Of a stretch of DNA of 64,000 bases, positions 60,975 through 64,000 are shown one piece after another. The notes under the pieces were generated by a model. It had not been told where the DNA came from and ran no database searches. It saw only the letters and a list, made by a program, of their open reading frames with translations. The position numbers were made by a program, and so were the translations under genes. Each line of letters starts with the position of its first letter. Within the stretch, counting starts at the first letter, position 1. The stretch lies in contig JAETQH010000011.1 of NCBI GenBank assembly GCA_021770785.1, forward strand, positions 31,065 through 95,064. The letters run 5' to 3'. This DNA comes from Lachnospiraceae bacterium. GTDB taxonomy: Bacteria > Bacillota > Clostridia > Lachnospirales > Lachnospiraceae.

Positions 60975-61667
60975 ATGATTTACACTAAGGAAGTTGAAAA
61001 CATGTGTCCTGTAGCAAAGGGCGCAAAACATGAACCAGCTCCAATCCCGGAAGAGGGAAAATGGGTTCATTCCAAAAAAATTGAAGATATTTCAGGTTTT
61101 ACACATGGTGTAGGTTGGTGTGCGCCTCAGCAGGGTGCCTGCAAGCTTTCATTAAATGTAAAAAACGGTGTTATCGAAGAAGCATTAGTTGAAACCATCG
61201 GATGCTCCGGTATGACACATTCTGCAGCTATGGCAGCAGAGATTTTACAGGGTAAGACCATTCTCGAAGCATTAAATACTGACCTAGTATGTGATGCTAT
61301 CAATACAGCAATGAGAGAGTTATTCTTACAGATCGTTTACGGACGTACACAGAGTGCATTCTCTGATGACGGTCTTGCAGTAGGTGCAGGTCTGGAGGAT
61401 TTAGGAAAAGGGCTTCGTTCTCAGGTTGGTACCATGTATGCAACCAAAGAAAAAGGTGTTCGTTACTTAGAGATGGCAGAGGGATATGTAACAGGTATCG
61501 CTCTTGACGAGGACAATGAAGTAATCGGATATCAGTTCGTTTCTCTCGGAAAAATGACCGACTTCATCAAAAAAGGTGATGATCCTAACACAGCATGGGA
61601 AAAAGCAAAAGGTCAGTATGGTCGTGTAGCAGATGCTGCTAAGATTATCGACCCACGTGTAGAGTAA
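60975..61667 (+). CDS. NifU-like iron-sulfur scaffold protein
   Basis: 230 residues. The N-terminal ~130 residues follow the IscU/NifU fold: KLSLNVKNGVIEEALVETIG CSGMTHSAA contains Cys77, with Cys49 and Cys56 upstream (GWCAPQQGACK) and Cys106 downstream (LVCDAI). This spacing differs from classic IscU (three Cys) but the GCSG and the AAEILQGKTILEAL helix are conserved. The C-terminal ~100 residues are specific to this clostridial type. It is always seen next to a GGGtGRT gene, as here (20 bases), so the two probably act together in Fe-S or metal handling. GAAAGGAG precedes ATG 60975. Confidence 0.87.
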   Translation: MIYTKEVENMCPVAKGAKHEPAPIPEEGKWVHSKKIEDISGFTHGVGWCAPQQGACKLSLNVKNGVIEEALVETIGCSGMTHSAAMAAEILQGKTILEALNTDLVCDAINTAMRELFLQIVYGRTQSAFSDDGLAVGAGLEDLGKGLRSQVGTMYATKEKGVRYLEMAEGYVTGIALDEDNEVIGYQFVSLGKMTDFIKKGDDPNTAWEKAKGQYGRVADAAKIIDPRVE

Positions 61668-61687
61668 GGAAAGGAGAAACGAAAATC

Positions 61688-62698
61688 ATGGCATTATTTG
61701 AATCATATGAAAGAAGAATTGACCAGATTAACGCTGTATTAAACAGCTATGGTATCAGCTCCGTCGAAGAAGCTGAGAAAATTACAAAAGATGCTGGACT
61801 TGACGTATACGATCAGGTAAAGAAAATCCAGCCAATCTGTTTTGAGAACGCTTGCTGGGCTTACACTGTAGGTGCAGCTATCGCAATCAAAAAAGGATGT
61901 ACAAGAGCCGCTGACGCTGCTGCAGCTATCGGTGAGGGACTTCAGGCATTCTGTATTCCGGGTTCTGTTGCTGACCACAGAAAAGTAGGCTTAGGACACG
62001 GTAACCTTGGAAAAATGTTATTAGAGGAAGAGACCGAGTGCTTCTGCTTCTTAGCAGGACATGAGTCTTTTGCGGCTGCCGAGGGTGCTATCGGTATCGC
62101 CGAAAAGGCTAACAAGGTACGTCAGAAACCATTACGTGTTATCTTAAACGGTTTAGGAAAAGACGCAGCTCAGATTATTTCCCGTATCAACGGATTTACC
62201 TTCGTTGAGACAAAATACGATTACAAAGAAGCAAAAGTAAACGTGGTATATGAGAAAGCATATTCTGACGGACTTCGTGCAACTGTAAAATGTTACGGTG
62301 CAGATGATGTTCAGGAAGGTGTTGCTATCATGCACTTAGAGAACGTTGGTGTATCTATCACAGGTAACTCCACCAATCCGACACGTTTCCAGCATCCGGT
62401 TGCAGGTACTTATAAGAAAGAATGTATCGAGCAGGGCAAGAAATACTTCTCCGTTGCATCTGGCGGCGGTACAGGACGTACACTTCATCCGGACAACATG
62501 GCAGCAGGTCCGGCTTCTTACGGTATGACAGATACTATGGGACGTATGCACTCTGACGCACAGTTTGCTGGTTCTTCTTCCGTGCCGGCTCACGTTGAGA
62601 TGATGGGTCTTATCGGTATGGGTAACAACCCGATGGTTGGTGCTACTGTTGCAGTTGCAGTTTCCATCGAGGAAGCTCACAAAGCAGGTAAGTTCTAA
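61688..62698 (+). CDS. GGGtGRT-family protein
   Basis: 336 residues, single domain. It has the naming motif GGGTGRT at residues 259-265 (SVASGGGTGRTLHPDN), followed by TDTMGRMHSDAQFAGSSSVP and other strongly conserved stretches. Two Cys near the start (ICFENACWAY) and CFCFLAGHES are notable. The function is unknown; the motif is P-loop-like in Gly content but is not a Walker A. It is directly downstream of the NifU-like gene, which suggests that it delivers or receives a cluster. AAGGAGAAACG precedes ATG 61688. Confidence 0.9.
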   Translation: MALFESYERRIDQINAVLNSYGISSVEEAEKITKDAGLDVYDQVKKIQPICFENACWAYTVGAAIAIKKGCTRAADAAAAIGEGLQAFCIPGSVADHRKVGLGHGNLGKMLLEEETECFCFLAGHESFAAAEGAIGIAEKANKVRQKPLRVILNGLGKDAAQIISRINGFTFVETKYDYKEAKVNVVYEKAYSDGLRATVKCYGADDVQEGVAIMHLENVGVSITGNSTNPTRFQHPVAGTYKKECIEQGKKYFSVASGGGTGRTLHPDNMAAGPASYGMTDTMGRMHSDAQFAGSSSVPAHVEMMGLIGMGNNPMVGATVAVAVSIEEAHKAGKF

Positions 62699-62765
62699 GA
62701 AATACAGCAATTACAAGGGTTGCGAGATTTAAAAGACAGCGTGAATTAGTATGAAAAATTGGACG

Positions 62766-62800
62766 TAACTAACAGGTAACTAACAGACGTAACTAACAAA
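62766..62800 (+). repeat. Three short direct repeats at a possible element boundary
   Basis: GTAACTAACAG occurs at 62766-62776 and 62777-62787, and GTAACTAACAA at 62790-62800. Clusters of ~11-bp direct repeats are typical of integrase arm-binding sites in attachment regions; the composition becomes AT-rich from here on. Confidence 0.5.
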
Positions 62801-62807
62801 TTACAAA

Positions 62808-62848
62808 AAGAGGGTAAACAGTTTTTAACAGGCTGCATACCCTCTTTT
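62808..62848 (+). terminator. Terminator between the GGGtGRT gene and the AT-rich end
   Basis: AAAGAGGGTA (62808-62817) pairs exactly with TACCCTCTTT (62839-62848), followed by a T-rich stretch. The gap 62699-62971 otherwise holds no gene. Confidence 0.7.
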
Positions 62849-62917
62849 ATTTTATTTATTACTGCATATTTACAGCTATTTTATTTTTTGTGCACAAAAT
62901 TAAGAATTTACATAATT

Positions 62918-62935
62918 TATATAGCGTACATATAA
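62918..62935. promoter_or_regulatory. Possible operator copy 1 (TATAT...ATATA)
   Basis: TATATAGCGTACATATAA, with symmetric TATAT/ATATA ends, just upstream of an extended -10 (TGATATAAT, 62941-62949). It is repeated with 16 of 18 bases identical at 63156-63173, flanking the ribbon-helix-helix gene. Confidence 0.5.
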
Positions 62936-62940
62936 AAACG

Positions 62941-62949
62941 TGATATAAT
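62941..62949 (+). promoter_or_regulatory. Extended -10 promoter of the ribbon-helix-helix gene
   Basis: TG-A-TATAAT at 62941-62949, next to operator copy 1 and 23 bases before the start codon. Confidence 0.6.
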
Positions 62950-62971
62950 AGAAAAAAGGAGGTTTTCGAAA

Positions 62972-63154
62972 ATGGCATACACAGAAGCACAAAAAAGAGC
63001 AAGCATGAAGTATATTAAAGAAAAAACTGACGACATAAGACTGAGAGTACCAAAGGGGGTGAAAGAACGGTACAAAAAAGAAGCAGAAAAAAGAGGGATT
63101 AGCACCACGCAATTTATTTTAAATTGCGTGGAAAAAGAGTTAAAAAACGCTTGA
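62972..63154 (+). CDS. Small ribbon-helix-helix (Arc-type) DNA-binding protein
   Basis: 60 residues: a short N-terminal helix (AYTEAQKRASMKYIKEK), the beta strand DDIRLRVPKG and the helices KERYKKEAEKRGISTTQFIL and VEKELKNA. This is the RHH pattern of small regulators common on Firmicutes plasmids, phages and integrative elements. GGAGG precedes ATG 62972. It lies between two near-identical 18-base candidate operators, which suggests autoregulation. It is the first gene of the AT-rich terminal segment. Confidence 0.8.
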   Translation: MAYTEAQKRASMKYIKEKTDDIRLRVPKGVKERYKKEAEKRGISTTQFILNCVEKELKNA

Positions 63155-63155
63155 T

Positions 63156-63173
63156 TATATAGTGGACATATAA
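63156..63173. promoter_or_regulatory. Possible operator copy 2
   Basis: TATATAGTGGACATATAA; it differs from copy 1 at two central bases. It lies right after the regulator's stop and before an AT-rich simple repeat that holds TATAAT-type -10 sequences for the next transcript. Confidence 0.5.
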
Positions 63174-63191
63174 TATAATATAATATAATAA
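63171..63191. repeat. TAATA simple repeat
   Basis: Four tandem copies of the pentamer (ATATAATATAATATAATATA-like) just upstream of the 51-residue gene. Several overlapping TATAAT -10 boxes are created; length change could alter promoter spacing. Confidence 0.6.
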
Positions 63192-63194
63192 AGA

Positions 63195-63221
63195 CAGTTA
63201 AGAGAGGCAAGCACTTAACTG
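63195..63221 (+). other. 8-bp inverted repeat in the 5' leader
   Basis: CAGTTAAG (63195-63202) and CTTAACTG (63214-63221) are exact arms around an 11-base loop, 9 bases before the AAAGGAG of the next gene. Confidence 0.5.
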
Positions 63222-63241
63222 AAAAAGAAAGGAGAAATCAA

Positions 63242-63397
63242 ATGGAGGTATTAAGTATGACAGATAAACAGTGGAAAGGCTGGTTAAGAAGATTTAAAAG
63301 AGATTTGGAGGAGATTAAAGACGAAAAGGACGAGAAAGAAAGAGAAAAAAAATTGAATGTAATGCTTGAAGAAATTCAGCAAGACTTAGAAGACTAG
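63242..63397 (+). CDS. 51-residue charged coiled-coil protein
   Basis: ATG 63242 to TAG 63395-63397, with AAAGGAG 7 bases before the start. The protein (MEVLSMTDKQWKGWLRRFKR and so on) is rich in Lys and Glu, with a long heptad-like helix (EEIKDEKDEKEREKK) ending in Asp. No family was recognised; small acidic/basic helices like this are common on mobile elements. A terminator follows. Confidence 0.6.
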   Translation: MEVLSMTDKQWKGWLRRFKRDLEEIKDEKDEKEREKKLNVMLEEIQQDLED

Positions 63398-63406
63398 AGA
63401 ATATTA

Positions 63407-63433
63407 GGGAGAGCGGGACTTGCCACCGCTCCC
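63407..63433 (+). terminator. Terminator after the 51-residue gene
   Basis: GGGAGAGCGG (63407-63416, with one bulged A) pairs with CCGCTCCC (63426-63433), followed by CATCTTT. Confidence 0.6.
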
Positions 63434-63486
63434 CATCTTTAAAACATTAATATAGGGGCGGTTAAATGACAAAATATTATTTTGAC

Positions 63487-63515
63487 TTGTAGTTTTAAAT
63501 AAATGACTGTATAAT
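63487..63515 (+). promoter_or_regulatory. Promoter of the 84-residue gene
   Basis: TTGTAG (63487-63492), 17-base spacer, perfect TATAAT (63510-63515). Confidence 0.7.
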
Positions 63516-63539
63516 GTAGTGAAAGGGAGGTGCTGAAAA

Positions 63540-63794
63540 ATGAGTTGTTATTCCGAAGAAGAAATCATACCAGTAGTAGTAGGACTTATCAGAAATAACC
63601 CCGGTATCAGAACATCAGAATTAATTTCAGGAGCGAGAAACATCATGACACCCACAGGAGAAGATTTAGAAATTTTGAACAATCGAAATGATGATAAGTT
63701 TTCCCAGAAAGTCAGAAACATCAAAAGTCATGATTCTATTAAAGATTCAGTCTATACGGTAGGGGAAAGAAACCGTCAATGGTATTTGCGGTAA
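63540..63794 (+). CDS. Winged-helix-like small protein
   Basis: 84 residues. The pattern EEIIPVVVGLIRNNPGIRTS, then ELISGARNIMTPTGEDLEIL and NRNDDKFSQKVRNIKSHDSI resembles the winged-helix segments found fused to HNH and other restriction-type nucleases, but no nuclease domain follows; the frame closes with WYLR and TAA. It is probably a stand-alone regulator or a truncated remnant. GGGAGG precedes ATG 63540. Confidence 0.62.
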   Translation: MSCYSEEEIIPVVVGLIRNNPGIRTSELISGARNIMTPTGEDLEILNNRNDDKFSQKVRNIKSHDSIKDSVYTVGERNRQWYLR

Positions 63795-63846
63795 AAGCAA
63801 AGCCGGAAACACAATCGTTATCAAAAACAGAAAACAAATATGTATA

Positions 63847-63880
63847 ATACGGTGACAGGAGCTTCTTCCTGCCACCGTAT
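63847..63880. terminator. Terminator next to the intron start
   Basis: ATACGGTG-A-CAGGA (63847-63860) pairs with TCCTG-C-CACCGTAT (63867-63880), with one A/C mismatch. TTAG follows, then the intron-like sequence at 63888. Confidence 0.7.
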
Positions 63881-63887
63881 TTAGTTG

Positions 63888-64000
63888 GTGCGCCTGGCGG
63901 CGCACGTCACTAATGGATGAAAGTTCCTAATCCGCCCTAGCAGTGGGAAGGATATAGCCAAGACCAAGGGTGTCCTGTTCATGGTAATGACCATGATTAA
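63888..64000 (+). mobile_element. 5' end of a probable group II intron (continues beyond the window)
   Basis: The segment starts with GTGCGCC, the 5' consensus of group II introns, which pairs with GGCGCAC (63899-63905) to form the first hairpin. It then runs through TAATGGATGAAAGTTCC, GTGGGAAGGATATAGCC and AAGGGTGTCCTG, strings typical of domain I of gut Firmicutes introns that encode an LtrA-like reverse transcriptase. The intron protein and 3' end are outside. The start lies 7 bases after a terminator hairpin, a site preferred by class C introns. Confidence 0.6.

Noticed and set aside
1..64000. CRISPR array or Cas genes
   Set aside because: No set of regularly spaced 25-40-base repeats was found; the repeats seen are short and not spaced as an array.

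Overview
The window looks like a chromosomal segment of an anaerobic gut-type Firmicute of the family Lachnospiraceae. The basis is gene content and order: a Firmicutes-type rimP-nusA-ylxR-ylxQ-infB-rbfA-nrnA-truB-ribF operon followed by rpsO and pnp, a sodium-pumping biotin-dependent decarboxylase cluster, scpA-scpB next to D,D-carboxypeptidases, and a NifU-like/GGGtGRT gene pair. The AGGAGG-type ribosome binding sites, frequent TTG/GTG starts and TTGACA/TATAAT promoters agree. The genus is not assigned. There is no rRNA and no CRISPR array; two tRNA genes, both Glu(CUC), are present.

Layout. 1-2.8 kb: end of a chemoreceptor gene, an AraC-type regulator and galE. 2.8-5.4 kb: a visibly AT-rich insertion with a TetR-FMN-binding protein-flavodoxin cassette under a perfect 18-bp palindromic operator, a scar joining a frameshifted Cys-rich KTR gene to the last 33 codons of a tyrosine integrase, and a GNAT acetyltransferase. 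5.4-8.3 kb: a nitronate monooxygenase-like enzyme, the two tRNAs and a soluble PAS histidine kinase. 8.3-21.3 kb: the translation and RNA-metabolism block, interrupted by a secreted NlpC/P60 hydrolase whose promoter carries a match to the WalR box. 21.4-28.5 kb: a FapA-receiver fusion, a large hybrid kinase with Hpt domain, an intracellular subtilisin and cardiolipin synthase. 28.6-32.7 kb: two D-Ala-D-Ala carboxypeptidases flanking scpAB. 32.7-38.2 kb: a Na+-translocating decarboxylase cluster that holds both a 12S-type and a 5S-type carboxyltransferase sharing one biotin carrier. 38.3-45.4 kb: a frameshifted GDSL esterase, a four-gene two-component operon, a polysaccharide deacetylase and a small membrane protein with a structured leader. 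45.5-51.2 kb: a glycosyltransferase-like gene, a DUF1349 protein, a small membrane protein, queH, argH and asd. 51.3-60.8 kb: an ATPase with a degenerate P-loop, an unusually long topoisomerase III-like protein, TauE/SafE and TraX membrane proteins, a left-handed beta-helix protein and a YARHG lipoprotein. 60.9-62.7 kb: the NifU-like/GGGtGRT pair. 62.7-64 kb: an AT-rich end that looks like a mobile element (short direct repeats, a ribbon-helix-helix regulator, small genes and what reads as the 5' end of a group II intron running off the window).

The most interesting signals are: (i) heptamers TGATGCA in 11-bp phase, as two copies upstream of the two-component operon and as a six-position array between its last gene and the polysaccharide deacetylase promoter, which suggests an envelope-stress regulon; (ii) the topoisomerase with a changed Toprim acidic motif and five zinc-ribbon repeats plus a sixth degenerate one, made in tandem with an ATPase that has lost part of its Walker A; (iii) the FapA-receiver protein next to a hybrid kinase carrying Hpt, a possible complete phosphorelay; (iv) the dual carboxyltransferase sodium pump; and (v) several structured 5' leaders (pnp, rpsO, asd and the 45.0-kb membrane gene). 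All functional statements come from reading the sequence and from family knowledge; no database search was run.
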